Positions 21,629 to 33,922 of a stretch of 64,000 bases of DNA are shown one piece after another. This DNA comes from Corallium rubrum. Lineage: Eukaryota; Cnidaria; Anthozoa; Scleralcyonacea; Coralliidae. Location of the stretch: positions 7,402,216 through 7,466,215 of the forward strand of contig OZ036006.1 of the NCBI GenBank assembly GCA_964035015.1. Direction: 5' to 3'. The notes beneath the pieces are model-generated. The model had not been told where the DNA came from. It saw only the letters and a list, made by a program, of their open reading frames with translations, and made no database searches. The position numbers and the translations under genes were made by a program. Numbering within the stretch: the first letter of the stretch is position 1; the number at the start of each line of letters is the position of its first letter.

Positions 21629-21882
21629 CTACGCAGCACGCTACTTTTATTACACAATTTAAATTACAAACGGTCAAATTATAAGAGATTAAAAATTTAA
21701 AATTTAAAATTACAATCGTGAAAAATATAGGATTACAAACGGTCAAAAAGGAAATCAAATTATAACATATAAATTATTATAAAGCTAAGTCATTACTAAT
21801 GCTATTACACCAATGATAAAATATGCATGGTTGTGTACCAACTGAAACAATTCTAGTAATAAGTATCATGATTTCGTTTGCA

Positions 21883-22400
21883 CCAAGTGACATAAGCCAC
21901 ACCGTCTGCTGGACTATTAAGAATATCAAAATACATGGTGTTCGAAATGCAGACTACACAGGAAGTAATGTACATACAACTGATAGAAGAAGATGAGAGT
22001 CAGCAGCAGAGTTCCCGAGTGATACAGCAGGTTTTCAATGTTCTGGTAAATCACAAACGAATTCCAAGAGACCGGATGTACGATATACGGCGGGTGTACT
22101 GTACTTCTACACATACAAATGCACACTACGTACTACCTTAGACCATTGCACACTAGTCACACACACAGATGGCCAGATTCTATGTACAAATTCTCTGTGC
22201 AGAGAATCTATGTACAGATTGTACACTGAATTAGTTAACGTGGTAGTCAGGCCAACGTATCTGCCATCAGAAAGATTTGCCTGTGCAAATGTACTACTAT
22301 GATAACAACTACAAAGTATACTCACAGCAATTTGCGAGGATTACTGCTCAGTCTTCAACGTTGAGCGAATACAGTCGTTTGACGTTTGCACCTATATGAG
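21883..22400 (+). repeat. Segmental duplicate, copy 2
   Basis: The uninterrupted version of 14503-15020. It keeps a short ORF (21935-22141: VMYIQLIEEDESQQQSSRVI and on) that is disrupted in copy 1. Whether that ORF was ever an exon cannot be told from the window. After 22400 it continues into sequence matching 16465-16910 and 17398. Confidence 0.7.
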
Positions 22401-22496
22401 CGATTGAGCGGGCTTTTCAAATAAATCACAGCACGATACTAACTCCTGATTGGTCGAGTCACAATTTCAAATAAGCCTATTAGTCAAATCTAAACC

Positions 22497-22850
22497 AGGA
22501 GGGCTAGTAAAGTTCAGCACTCCAGTGTTACTACAGAAGAAAACCAGTGTAAACTAAACTAACTTTATTTATACTGGATAACCCTATCAGTCATATCTAA
22601 ACTGTTCTCTCTAGAGGTCCAGTAAGACCATCCCTCATTGGTCCAGTGTTACTACAGGAGGAAACCAGAGTAAACTAAACTAACTTTATTTATACTGGAT
22701 AACACTATCAGTCATATCTAAACTGTTCTCCCTAGAGGTCCAGTAAGAACCATCCATCATTGATCCAGTGTTACTACAGGAGGAAACCAGAGTAAACTAA
22801 ACTAACTTTATTTATACTGGATAACCCTATCAGTTATATCTAAACTGTCC
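22497..22850 (+). repeat. Tandem repeat, 121-122-bp unit, three copies
   Basis: CCAGTGTTACTACAG recurs at 22522, 22643 and 22765. Each is followed by AACTTTATTTATACTGGATA and CTATCAGT.ATATCTAAACTG. Single diverged parts occur at 17385 and 19455. Confidence 0.85.
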
Positions 22851-22859
22851 TGCCTACAA

Positions 22860-24060
22860 GCCAGACTAGCTACGCGGTAAGTAGTTTCGACTTTTCCTCT
22901 GTACATGCCCAGCTGTCCTTCATAGCAAACCAGATTTATCCGGGAGGGTGCTAGACCAGGGAAATAAAAATAATCAAAGCCGAGAGGTCTGGTAACGAAC
23001 ACGTTCACTTACGTCACTTACGTCACTTCACACGTGAATTTTTTGGGTACAATGTATTACTAAAATTGAAAGCATATTCTTTGAAAGAAAAAAATATAAA
23101 AGGCGGTCAGCTATTTGGATGATAATAAATGAAAAGCACATAGAAACTGGAAAATCGTAAGTACATATTTTACAACATGTATAAATACACCCATACGTAC
23201 GTACACAATCTCTTCTAATTTTACTGTTTGTCAGACAATGTTACTTGTCTCAACAACAGCCATTTTGACGTAGGCTATAACTACACCATTGACATTGTAA
23301 CTGTCTTTAGCTTTAAGCTAGCTGCGACTTCACGTAAAACAAAGGCATATTAGCTTAGAAAGATTATCCTAAAAAGTACTTTTGTTTGATTTTAATTAGA
23401 ATAGTGATCTAACATTAAAGCAACTTCGTCATCGTTCAATCCGGTTTCATCACCTTCGTTTGGGCACTTAGTTCGCATTCAAAATACTCAATTTCAGATT
23501 CAATAAAATAACCTCTAATAAACGCGAAATGAGATCATTACACTCTAGATTGATATCAGACAAACTCACTCAAGCACTTATTAAATTATACGCCACACTG
23601 TTTGAACAAAAAGTGATAAATATAGGTAAACATTACATGCTAATAAAACAAACATTATTTACACTCCACCCTGCCTCAGTCACACCCCACACCGCAGGCC
23701 TCATCTCATTTTGCTCGCTCAGCACTCCCCCCCCCCCCCCCCCTACCAGATCAAGCTGGATCCATCACTGTGTATTATTCTGAGTATGAACGTTTGCGCA
23801 AGTTGAATTTGCTTCACCTTCAATATCGAAGAGAAATTAATGACACCTTAGCAATACCTGATACCTTAGCAATTTTTTGTAATAAGGTACACTTGTTTTT
23901 TATCATAACAAATTTTATTTAACTTTTTTATCATAACTTGTTTAAAGGGGGTCTACAGTCCATTAGTTCCTATCCTATTAGAAATAGGTGGGTGGTTAAT
24001 TGGGTGATTGGTTTGCATGAGTGATTAGTTTGGTGGGTGTGTGATTTTTTTCCAATATTG
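22860..24060. other. No gene recognised
   Basis: AT-rich, no supported exons. It contains a run of about 16 C at 23726-23742. Confidence 0.5.
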
Positions 24061-24085
24061 GGTTATATATATATATATATATATA

Positions 24086-24487
24086 TAAATGATATTGGGC
24101 ATTTCACTCGATTACATAGCATGTTCTAAGGATTTAGGGTGAAGGAAAATTCGAGTGTAGAATATATACATTTTAAGACCAAACCGGGAGCAGTTGCGAA
24201 AAATGCAACTACACAGTCCCTCCGGCAGGATTTGAACCCACGACCTTGCGATTCTAGTGCAATGCTCTGACCACTGAGCCACGGAGGCCGTTGCCAAGAC
24301 CTTGATCGCGAGTTCTGTATATATAATAAGGTGGTAATGCCAGGAGAGAATTGGGTATATTATAAATGATATTGGGCATTTCACTCGATTACATAGCATG
24401 TTCTAAGGATTTAGGGTGAAGGAAAATTCGAGTGTAGAATATATACATTTTAAGACCAAACCGGGAGCAGTTGCGAAAAATGCAACA
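24086..24487 (-). mobile_element. Tandem partial duplication carrying the second SINE family
   Basis: A minus-strand SINE (24118-24317; B box GGTTCAAATCC) is related to 9651-9850. Its 3' half plus upstream flank (TGATATTGGGCATTTCACTC) is repeated directly at 24366-24487, where it stops at a (TA)n tract. The arrangement looks like unequal exchange or slippage between TA tracts. Confidence 0.7.
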
Positions 24488-24519
24488 AAATATATATATA
24501 TATATATATACAATGTAAT

Positions 24520-24720
24520 ATTGGATTTCCAAAAGGGATTAGGCAGTTTTTAATTGGTCTTAACATTACTGATATCTTGCATGTACGATAAAGAAGTTTT
24601 AACATTTTTTGAACCTTATCAGTAATAAAATCAATGTGATCATTCCAACTCAGATCTTGTCTGATCAAAACACAAAGATCCCTTTCCACAGTTGCCCGAC
24701 CCAATCGAGCCTAGTTCCCC
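24520..24720 (-). pseudogene. Non-LTR retrotransposon reverse-transcriptase remnant
   Basis: The minus-strand peptide VERDLCVLIRQDLSWNDHID followed by KVQKMLKLLYRTCK matches the conserved ERDLGV-L-x-DLSW-x-H segment after the catalytic core of CR1/Jockey-type LINE reverse transcriptases. Only about 60 residues are left. Confidence 0.65.
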
Positions 24721-25162
24721 CAAGGAAGTAATCTCTGTCAGGGACAGATTTTATACAAGCAACTCTTAAAACCTTGCACTTGCTAACATTTCTGTAAACT
24801 CCATTCCCCAGATGTAAGACCAATTCAATAATGCATTTAAATCATTTTGCAATTCATCACCATCTTTCTGACCGAGAATTAGGTGAAAATATTTTGAATC
24901 ATCTTGTTTTTTGTAAAATACAAAATTTACGTAGCTTGAGAGGAAATATCAGTTATGAAAACATGGAAAACAAATGAAAACAAAAAATGACCCCTCAGGA
25001 TAAAATATCCTTTGATTATTTCATCATTCAGGGTAATTTTTTATGAAATGCCCCTTGCTCCAGGTCTATAATTACTCAGGTTACCTGTGGTAGCCGAGTC
25101 TAGGTTTTGGCTCCATTCATATTATTTTGTCGATGTTTTGAATTGGTAATCACTACATCATC

Positions 25163-26113
25163 CAACCTCGTACCCAGGGTCTTATCTCCGCTCCCTGGCC
25201 CCGCCCCCGCCCCCGCGCTGCGAAAAGACCCTGGTTGCGGCTGGTCACGTGCCCCCTAAAAATTGGGGGGTTTTCAATTAACGATTTAAAAAATACTCAG
25301 GGAGGAGTGACAAAGGCACAATTACAACCGCTTCAACCGTTTTGTTTATACAAATAATATATTACGTCTGGCGTCGTTGTCTGGCTGTCTGATCGCAAAA
25401 TATCTACTCGGTGTTGACGAAACATATCTCGCTTTCTTCTGTGGTATACATCGTCGAAGAACAAAAGATCCTGTCGAATCCAAAAGTTAAAGAAAGCCCA
25501 AAGAAGATATACCAATCAACTAAATATGTACATACCGTCGAATACATATCGACTTTGTCGGTCGCAGTGTTGGTGATGTGAAGTAGTTAAGAATTTCAAT
25601 TTGTACCAGGCAAATTTTGAACTGCTTTATTCAGCCGAAATGTCTTACGGCAAAAGACTTCCTTGCGACGAGTATTCTTCCTCGTTTAATCTAAAGGCCA
25701 TGTGAAAGAAGATTACAAAATTTCACAAAATTCAAGACGTTGGTTTGCGAGAGCCAAACCGCTTTCTCTCTCGCATAAAAAATGCATTGACAATTCAGCC
25801 AATGCCCCGATAACCGCGGCAAAAAGTGCCGAAAGAAGCGATTCAGCCACATTCAGGAAATATTGCAATACAACATCAAACCGACTGTCCTTTCACGCAC
25901 ATTTGTCATCAACAGAAACTCAGGTATAAATACAGTTGTTGAATTGACTAAATTTAATATCAGATTTTAGAATATGAGTATTAAAACTGACTTGTGTTGT
26001 AGCATTGTCATTTGAGTGTGCAGCTTACTAAAGCTTACCACCCCTCCCATGATTTAAAATTCGTTTAGGCGGCACGTGACCAGCCGCAAGATAAGACCCT
26101 GGGTACGAGGTTG
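25163..26113. mobile_element. 951-bp TIR element with 9-bp target duplication
   Basis: Ends CAACCTCGTACCCAGGGTCT and AGACCCTGGGTACGAGGTTG are flanked by an exact TACATCATC at 25154-25162 and 26114-26122. Longer subterminal inverted segments (GGCTGGTCACGTGCC) are also present. A 9-bp duplication fits Mutator-like elements. Short internal ORFs are not recognisable. Confidence 0.8.
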
Positions 26114-26611
26114 TACATCATCCTGTCAGGCTTTGCGAAACTGATGCGTGTTAAAATGCTAATCTTCATAGTACGTTCTTTCTTCGCTTTCCTGATGTCT
26201 GATCAAGTTGTTTGAAGTGAAGTGAAGTGTTCTTTCATATGTTCACAAACACAGTTATTCGTCAGTATAATGTTGCTAGCAAGTATCTTGATATTATATA
26301 CGCTTTATATTGACAAGTGATTTTGAATGTATGACTCCCAAACTTACAAAACTAAACACGATTAGAAACTTGAATACAATGCTATATGAAATGTCCTTGA
26401 ATTACTCAAATGCTGTGAATGGAAGCACAAAGTACATTGATGAAGTGAACTTGCAAGCGACGGCTTGACAGATAAACATGCTGTGTTGATATTTAATACC
26501 CTAATACTCGACATGTGAACGCTCAATGCTGTATGGAAATATTCAACAGGCAATCGTATTTTGTGTATTGCGAATTGCGTTTTCTATCGGAGAATTAGAT
26601 TGTGTTTTGAC

Positions 26612-26663
26612 TTTTGTCTGTGACCAATGTGTTTAGACTTTAAACACATTGGTCACAGACAAA
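26612..26663. repeat. 52-bp palindrome
   Basis: GTCTGTGACCAATGTGTTTA mirrors itself exactly around 26638. It is followed by a G-rich run (26665-26682). Confidence 0.8.
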
Positions 26664-26997
26664 GGGGGGGGGGGAGGGGGGGTGCTCACCTACAAGTTTC
26701 TCCATGGATTTCAAGTTGCAATAGAACTGTCTTAAAAACAGGGGGGTTGCCCCTTGCCCCCCTGACTACGCCACTCCGCATACATGTGTGTGATTGCAGC
26801 TTTCATAACAATTTCAGTACCTTTTATGACCTTTTATCCACCTACCCACTGTGATTTTGCAGTAGCCCGAGTGAACGCCTGATCACTAGGTGTCTTGTTG
26901 ATAAATTATATTGCCCAATTCAGAACACAGTTCATGATATAAAGCAGGTTTCTGTGGTGGTCGTCTGACTTATCTGTTTTATAGCGACACAAGCGTG

Positions 26998-27600
26998 TTA
27001 CTGTATTTTCTGGGTGATAACCTGTGGGTTATCTCTTAATTTTGCTTGGAAACATAATTACATGTAGTGTGGGTAATAGGGTGGTGTGGGTAATCTGTTG
27101 AATACTTAAGATGATACCATCACGAAGACTGGAGTCCAAGGATACTACTTTCATCTTTCAACTACTGGTACTGTACTTTTTTAAATTTTGTGGTCCCAAA
27201 CCAAGGGAGCATGCCAGACTGACCTGTTATTTCTTCTTCTTTGTTCAGCATTCCTCATTTATATTCAGCCATTTTGAATAATGTAGTATATTCATTAGCA
27301 TATCGCAGGCACAGGCTATGGCCTGGCTATTTCATTTTCAGAACACTCAGGTTTCCTTTCGGCCCTGTAGCCCGCACCTGCGATACGCTAATGATATATA
27401 CTGCATTATTCAAAATGGCTGAATATAAATGAAGGAAAGCTGAACAAAGAAGAAAAACAAGTCAGTCTGGCATGCTCCATTGCCCAAACCTATTATTAGC
27501 AGCTGCGGGTTATCCGATGGTGCAGGTAATACACTGATTTATTTTTCCAAGAGTGACATTTTTGTTGCTGTGCAGGTTATCACCCAGAAAATACAGTACA
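26998..27600. mobile_element. Foldback element with nested palindrome
   Basis: Outer ends TACTGTATTTTCTGGGTGAT and its complement. Inner arms at about 27205-27315 and 27385-27475 share AGCATGCCAGACTGAC and TTATATTCAGCCATTTTGAA. The only ORF is short and lies in the arms. Confidence 0.7.
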
Positions 27601-27604
27601 TGCA

Positions 27605-29120
27605 ACTCCTTAGTGACTGAGAGTTTCCCTCTTGGCAAATTACCATTGAAGGTGCTACCAGTGTGAGACTAAGAGGGTGTTTATATGCAAGTGGGTTAGC
27701 CCAGGTACCTTATGCAATTTTTGGTCATAATTTTCTATATGAATTGAGTTAGACATTCATAACTTACAGTACAGTACGTACCTGAGATTCAAAATTTCAA
27801 TGCAGTTCAATCAGCTTAGAATAGAGAACTAAAATATAAAACAAGAGATACATCACTAAATTGATGTACAATGTATAAAAATGCATGAAGTTAAACTTAA
27901 AGTTTGTAACAAATAGGTTTGAACTGCAACAAGTTGCAATAAATAATACCATAACACAGTTCAGGTCTACTTTACACTACAGCAAATGAAGTCCCCACAC
28001 AAGGTGGCACCATAACATCCATTACAGTCAAACTGATGTTCTTTCCTGCATGACCTTGCAGCATTGATAAGTAAACTTCATGTTATATGAAGTTCAATAT
28101 TTAAAATGCAAAATTTTAGCAACTTGCTAAGGAATTGCCATGTATCATTAGCAAAGTCAACAGTCTGTAAAGAACATCCAGTTGTAAAGTGTACTTATTT
28201 TAGTCTTATTTTTGGCATGTGCTTATTTATATAATAATGTTATGTCTAGACCAAAAAAAAACCAAACAAACTTAGGTTTCCTATTTCTCTTAGGTAGTGC
28301 TAAGTCATGACAATAATATTCTTTACAAAACCAAACATCAATTATGATAGCACATCTATTAAAACTAATTTTGAGTACATTACTAGGTTCTGCCACCATG
28401 CTTGCTATCCCAAGATGCAAACCATGCTGCAACTCGGGTCCAAGCTCTTCAAAAATTAACTAGATTAGCATTGGCATTTTGCTAGCAAAAAAACTAGGTA
28501 AGGTCAGGAAACCAGAACCCATATTTTTTTGGCCCCTGTAGATCACTTGGACCCTTTGACCTCATAGTTTTCTTCCACTTTTTTTTTGTTTATTTGACTG
28601 TGGATTTGAAAATAGTACGGTAGCACTTAAGTTACATAAATATGTAGACAACCAGGATTAAATTTCTGAGAATTGTATTTTATTAAAGTGGCTATGAAGT
28701 AAAAAATTCATTGGCATTTTTCTTGTTTTAATGAACAGAAGAGTGCGATAAGAGCATTCACTGTTCACCTCTTCTGCGGAAAACAATTCACCAAATACTT
28801 GTGCTAAGTTAGACATGTCATCTGCATTGAATCGACCAGAGTCGCAATCATTCAAGACACTCAGCAATTGTTAAGAAATTCAAATTCTCTCTAGTGATCA
28901 TAATAACCAGGCAAAGAGAAATTTTTGGGGTCCAAGGATAAACCACATTATACTGAGTCGCACGTTATAATGATGCGCGCTATAGCGAGGCTCCACTGTA
29001 TGTATGTCTTCAAGCTATGAAACTCTTGAAGTCTGCAATGGCTGCTGATGGCTTCTTGGTAACAATGCCTTATGATATACACAAATGAACAACTGTGCAC
29101 AACAATTTTTGTATCAATGA
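27605..29120. other. No gene recognised; pogo-like end near 28940-28999
   Basis: AT-rich sequence without supported exons. CGCTATAGCGAGGCTCCACTG at 28978-28998 resembles a terminal repeat of a pogo/Tigger-type element. I did not find its partner. Confidence 0.4.
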
Positions 29121-29129
29121 TCCATCTGC

Positions 29130-29634
29130 GTGTGTCACAAAGCATTTTTACCAAGAGTCCAAATTTCTCCAAATACGAACTATCCATGGCAAACTTTGAG
29201 AGTGAATAGCTCGAAGACTATACATCAGATTGCTCCTCTGTTCATTGAAACAAAAAAGGTGCCAACAAATTTGGTTTTAACTAACAACAGTTTTCATGAG
29301 AAGATGATTCAAGCTTCTATGACACCTTCGGTACATCCAGAGCCGAATACACAGTCCCAGCAAGAACCACCTTCAGTTTCTCTTCCGTACATCGGACCAG
29401 CATCCCACAAGATTGAGAAGATTCTAAATCGTGCTGGTATGACAGTATTTCATAGTAGTCAACACAAATTGTTCAAGATACTTTTCACACATAAAGATGA
29501 GGTGGATAGCTTATCTAAGCCTGGAGTATATTGCATTCCATGTGAGTGTGGCTTGGTTTACATCACTCTTAGCAAGCGACAAGCAATACTTCACACAAAG
29601 AACAAGGGAATTTCTCAGGAAGGACAGCCATTAA
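29130..29634 (+). pseudogene. Penelope-like element ORF fragment (GIY-YIG region), left part
   Basis: The open frame contains SLPYIGPASHKIEKILNRAG, then KDEVDSLSKPGVYCIPCECG and LVYITLSKRQA. This is the connector plus the start of the GIY-YIG endonuclease region of Penelope-like retroelements (the usual SKPGVYxIPC-CG-xYIGxT). The T-x-R part is degenerate (ITLSKRQA). The frame is cut at TTAA (29631) by a piggyBac element and resumes at 31164 for a few codons. No reverse-transcriptase core is visible upstream. Confidence 0.65.
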
Positions 29635-31167
29635 CCCTTTCCCTACTATGCCGCCCTGTACCGCCCGCAGAAAAAACGCCGCCATTTTCCTATGCCGCCC
29701 TGTACCGCCCTGCAAAATTGCAGCTATTACCCCTCCCCTACACAGGATATCTTTGTCTAATGTTGTTTTAGAATAAATTACCTGTCATTGGCCAATCAAA
29801 TGGCGCTTACTGCGCATAAATTTTCTGCTTTGTTATGCTAATAAATGTTGCGGAACACATGCTAATTTTCGACGACGCCATAATGGCGTCTTCTTCTGTA
29901 AACGTGATTTCTCGTGAGCAATACGATGAAATGTTTGGATCTTCTGAGTCAGAAAGTGAAGATGAAGATTCCGATATCGATGTTGATGTTTCTGAAGAAA
30001 GTGATAGTGCTGAAATTAGTGAAAGCGAAGGAGAAGGCAACGCAGAATCGACAGAAGAAGATGAGCAAGCTTGGACAAGTGAACACACAAACATAGTGGT
30101 TAGTGACTTCGTTTTGCCCACAGGAATTGCGGTTGAACTCCCTCAAGATGCAACAGAGTACGTTAGACTCGTTTAAACTTCTGTTTGGTGACGATATCGT
30201 GGATCATATTGTTCTAGAAACGAATCGCTATGTGCAAGAGAAGCTTTCGGCACAAAGGCTCGAAAAGTGGACGGATGTGACAGCAAACGAGCTGAGAGCG
30301 TATTTTGGTGTTTGTATTTTTATGGGCATAAATTGTCTGCCATGTACTGCTGATTACTGGTCGCCTGATGAATTTACTGGGAATGTTGGCATTCAGAAAG
30401 TAATGACAAAGAATCGTTTCGAGGAGATAAATCGGTTTTCCCACCTTAGCGACATAGCACTCCAACAACGACAAGGTGAAGTCGGCTATGACCGCCTTTA
30501 CAAAGTTAGACCGATCTTGACTAACTTCAACGAAAAAGTGAAAGACGTCTATCATCCAAAAAAAAATAACTCGGTGGAAGGCATGATCGCGTTCATGCCT
30601 GCCAAACATGGGCATTTTATAAGCAGAAGAGAGGGGAAAGCAAGAAAGAGACATTGCGTGCAATGCAAGAAAGACGACAAAGACTGCTGGTGGTCGAGCG
30701 AAAGAGACAGTACGTGTGAGTGCACTCACTGCGGTGTTGCATTGTGTAAAGATCCCTGCTTTCTTTTGTATCACAATCAACTCTGATAACACTATCACAT
30801 TTATTTTGATATATTTTGTAAATAGTAAAGATTCTGTCTAGTAATATTATGTATTTTTGATGTATTTGTATTTGACAAATCAAATATAGCTATTGTCATG
30901 GCGGCAAATTTGAAAAGCTTATTACAAAACAAAATTTCTAGCATGATTACGCTTGTTCAGAAGTTCAAATTGATTGATTTTAATGGCGAATCTAAATAAA
31001 TAGCTGTCCTACTGTTTGTTTCTGTGTATTTGTATGTGTATAACATCTCCTAATTCTACTGAGCATGTATGTTTTGATTTGTACTATGAAATGCATAGAT
31101 CCTTCTCATTTATACCAGGAAATATTATACTATTTTGTCTCCAGGGGGCCAGTAGGGAAAGGGTTAA
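29631..31167. mobile_element. Defective piggyBac element with TTAA duplication
   Basis: TTAA flanks the element at 29631-29634 and 31164-31167. Its 13-bp inverted ends are CCCTTTCCCTACT (29635) and AGTAGGGAAAGGG (31151-31163). The interior holds a frameshifted, internally deleted transposase gene and subterminal CCGCCCTGTACCGCCC repeats on the left. It is inserted in a Penelope-like ORF. Confidence 0.95.
29883..30786 (+). pseudogene. piggyBac (PGBD4-like) transposase, frameshifted and internally deleted
   Basis: From the ATG at 29883 the frame gives an acidic N-terminus (SSESESEDEDSDIDVD) and then VLPTGIAVELPQDAT. A one-base frameshift at about 30150-30165 moves the reading to DSFKLLFGDDIVDHIVLETN, WTDVTANELRAYFGVCIFMG and on to YHPKKNNSVEGMIAF. 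That is the N-terminal part of the DDE_Tnp_1_7 domain. The sequence then jumps to MPAKHG and the C-terminal cysteine-rich domain (RHCVQCKKDD, CECTHCGVALC). Most of the catalytic domain, including the acidic residues, is missing, so the protein cannot act as a transposase. The zinc-binding tail is intact. Confidence 0.85.
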
Positions 31168-31350
31168 ACAGCATGCGGTGTGCCGTATTCGGAGAACATT
31201 CTTGATTTTGTTTTCTAATTAATAAAATTAACGTGATACACCATTGTATTCTTAGGTGATTTAATTGACAGTTGCTTAGTTTATAAATGACGTGAGCCAA
31301 CAACTTGTTGTCATTGCTCTGATGAAGGCCTGTAATTGGCAATTTTCTTG
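31164..31350 (+). pseudogene. Penelope-like element, right part and decayed terminal motif
   Basis: After the piggyBac the frame NSMRCAVFGEHS continues the interrupted ORF and then stops. At 31318 CTCTGATGAAGGCCTG resembles the start of the hammerhead-type motif in Penelope termini, but no GAAA follows. Confidence 0.5.
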
Positions 31351-31785
31351 TTCACCTACAGTAATTGGCAATTTTCTTGTGCACCTATTTTCTTGTTCAC
31401 CTACAGTAATTGGCAATTTTCTTGTTCACCTACAGTAATTGGCAATTTTCTTATGCACCTACAGTAATTGGCAATTTTCTTGTGTACCTACAGTAATTGG
31501 CAATTTTCTTGTTCACCTACAGTAATTGGCAATTTTCTTGTTCACCTATTTTCTTGTTCACCTATTTTCTTGTTCACCTACAGGAATTGGCAAGTTTCTT
31601 GTGCACCTATTTTCTTGTGCACCTACAGTAATTGGTAATTTTCTTGTTCACCTACAGTAATTGGCAATTTTCTTGTGCACCTATTTCCTTGTTCACCTAC
31701 AGTAATTGGCAATTTTCTTGTGCACCTATTTTCTTGTTCACCTACAGTAATTGGCAATTTTCCTGTGCACCTATTTTCTTGTAGT
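31330..31785 (+). repeat. Minisatellite of AATTGGCAATTTTCTTGTKCACCTA units
   Basis: About 17 units of about 29 bp (TAATTGGCAATTTTCTTGTT plus CACCTACAG), mixed with shortened units (TTTTCTTGTTCACCTA). The first unit overlaps the end of the Penelope remnant, so the array probably grew from it. Confidence 0.9.
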
Positions 31786-31789
31786 CTGA

Positions 31790-33510
31790 ACACGGCTATA
31801 GTTGCTTAATACAGAATTGTGCATATTTCCCCAAGGTCATAAAAATCAAATCAATTCTACATTTTTATCTTGTGCTCATTTTTCACTGGCTGTATCTACC
31901 GATTTGACATTAAATTTAGCCTAGTCAATGCGCAGAAAAGGTTTGTTCAGCAAATTTCAGCAAGTAAGTTACGTATTACACAAACATTTAAATGACGCCA
32001 TTTCAACCCTATTTTGGAATTCGCTGTCAAACCAGATAAAACTTTACAAATCTAAAACTTTGGGCGTAAATAAGGAGTAAAACACTAAGAAACTACCGTA
32101 GTAGCAGGGATAATATTCTTCTGTGCATGCAGACTGCAGTCGAGAAGATTTTACCTATCTTCAAGGTGGCAGACGTGGACGATCTATTAAAACCGAAAAG
32201 GTCAATCGAAAGGTCTCGTTGTTTTTAATAACCTTTGACTTGTAGACCCCCTAGAATTCTAAAAGAATAGACACTACAGAAATGACCTTTCAAACACCCA
32301 ATAACTGACAATTTAACCAACAACTAAGCAATTTCAGAGATTCTGCTTTCAGACATGGCGCAGAGTATATTGTGCTTTGCATGCCAATACTAATTTTTAA
32401 CGTTTTATATCACTCTCGTTGAGAATCCTGAGAGAAAAGCTAGTTCTGTTGACTAAAGAAATACTTTAAGTTCAATTTGCTTACCTGAAAACCTTCTGAA
32501 CTGGTAAACATTCATTAAAAATTAAACATTTAAAACATAGGAAAGATCAGTTTGAAATACATGCATGTTCTCAACTTCTCAGCGCGTGATCAACGCGTGC
32601 GCGATCACATGATATGAAGAAATAACATGATTGGTTATTAAAACAATAGGCCCCAGGCAAGCGCAATTTTTTACACGCATGCATAGTCATGGGGTAAAAT
32701 TAATTTGGTCAATAATGAACAAAAAAGTTACAACTCCTAACGACAGACAGTTGAAAACTGTGGGTTAAAGTACGGATTCTATTTAAATACGGATTCGTTG
32801 AATGCCAAAACGTACGCAACGAAATCCGCGCGTCAACGATCTTCCATGTGTTACTTCAAACTTTGAGCTTTGATTGTATACGTGTTTCGTGGAGCGTAAA
32901 CTGGAACTGATGTACGTGCCTCAACTCTGGAAACTACAAAACCTCCTGTTGACCCTGTTGGCCTTTCTACTAATGTTTTCCTGTTTTTATTTCTCCCGAT
33001 ATTTCTGCAGCAATAAACTCCTTCAGAACTAACTACTGATGAATCTACCGATAACTATTCATGCCGATACACTTCTCCGCTACCTGTTTTTGTTACCCGT
33101 CTACGTATTAATGTCAAGTGACTTAACTCTTTCTTGTCCGAATTGGTCTTTAGTATTTTATTCTGGCTAACGCCAGACGATTTTATTCACCTCTGGGGAA
33201 GCCCCCGGACAGGAATGATTAAAGTAAAGTAAAGTAAAGTTATTATTCGTGGGTTATTTAAATAACCTGGAAAAAAATTCTGAAACTAAATAATCTGGAC
33301 ATATTATGTCTTGAAATCCTTCAATCTATGATACCGATAAATTTCAAACAAATTTATGTAGTTGGTCTATTTCTAGTTTTTTATATTTATGTATTTTAAT
33401 TCCTACGGAGGAGTGCCTCGCATGGGTCCTCGAGTCCCATTCGCGCTCTTCCCGTTTGGATATCTTCATATATACTGTAAAGTATCCAATAAAGTTGTTT
33501 TTAAAAAAAA
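31790..33510. other. Mostly unrecognised; retroelement tails at 33160-33250 and 33390-33512
   Basis: No supported exons. GGGGAAGCCCCCGGACAGGA followed by (TAAAG)n at 33215-33240, and AATAAAGTTGTTTTTAAAAAA ending at 33512, look like 3' ends of two retroelements. Confidence 0.45.
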
Positions 33511-33514
33511 AAAA

Positions 33515-33830
33515 TTATTTGATTTGAACTTTTATTTGTTGTTATATTGAGGTTTGTATTTCCAAAATGGTAATGAGGATGACGTCTATGTATAGGCATT
33601 TGTGTGTGTTTTTTTCTTTTCTTATGATAAACCGCTTGAAGATTGTAATGAAAAAAATGATAAAATATAGAATATACTATTCAAGTCATTCCATTAACAT
33701 GTGAATTGAGTAATATTTCTGCTGTAACGGAACACAGCGTATGCAAATTATGCCTACATAGACGTCATGCTCATGGAAATACAAACCTCAATATAACAAC
33801 AACTGAAAGTTCAAATCAAAAAATATTTTG
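33515..33830. mobile_element. Foldback element
   Basis: The inverted arms share ATTTGATTTGAACTTT and TTGTTATATTGAGGTTTGTA. The centre includes TAGACGTCAT. Related arms with CATCTCATTACCATTTT occur in the 50.5-50.9 kb foldback. Confidence 0.65.
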
Positions 33831-33922
33831 GCATTTATATAGAATCCATATCAGTAATATCTTATTTGAGTTTATAGATACTTTAATAGTAGTATCATGG
33901 TTGATACCACTGATTTCTGTGC

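Larger units (their letters stand above)
25076..26880. mobile_element. TIR element (CTCGGGCTAC family) with nested MULE-like insertion
   Basis: The left end is CTCAGGTTACCTG and the right end CAGTAGCCCGAG. The family is shared with 33986-35301 and with a right end at 50438. Internal sequence next to the ends is also shared (GGTAGCCGAGTCTAGGTTT; CTTTGCGAAACTG). No transposase ORF. It is interrupted by 25163-26113. Confidence 0.6.

Noticed and set aside
25333..25929. Possible captured exons inside the 951-bp TIR element
   Set aside because: Short open frames without recognised domains or convincing splice pairs.
31330..31785. CRISPR-like array
   Set aside because: Repeats are contiguous and variable with no unique spacers, in a eukaryotic context.
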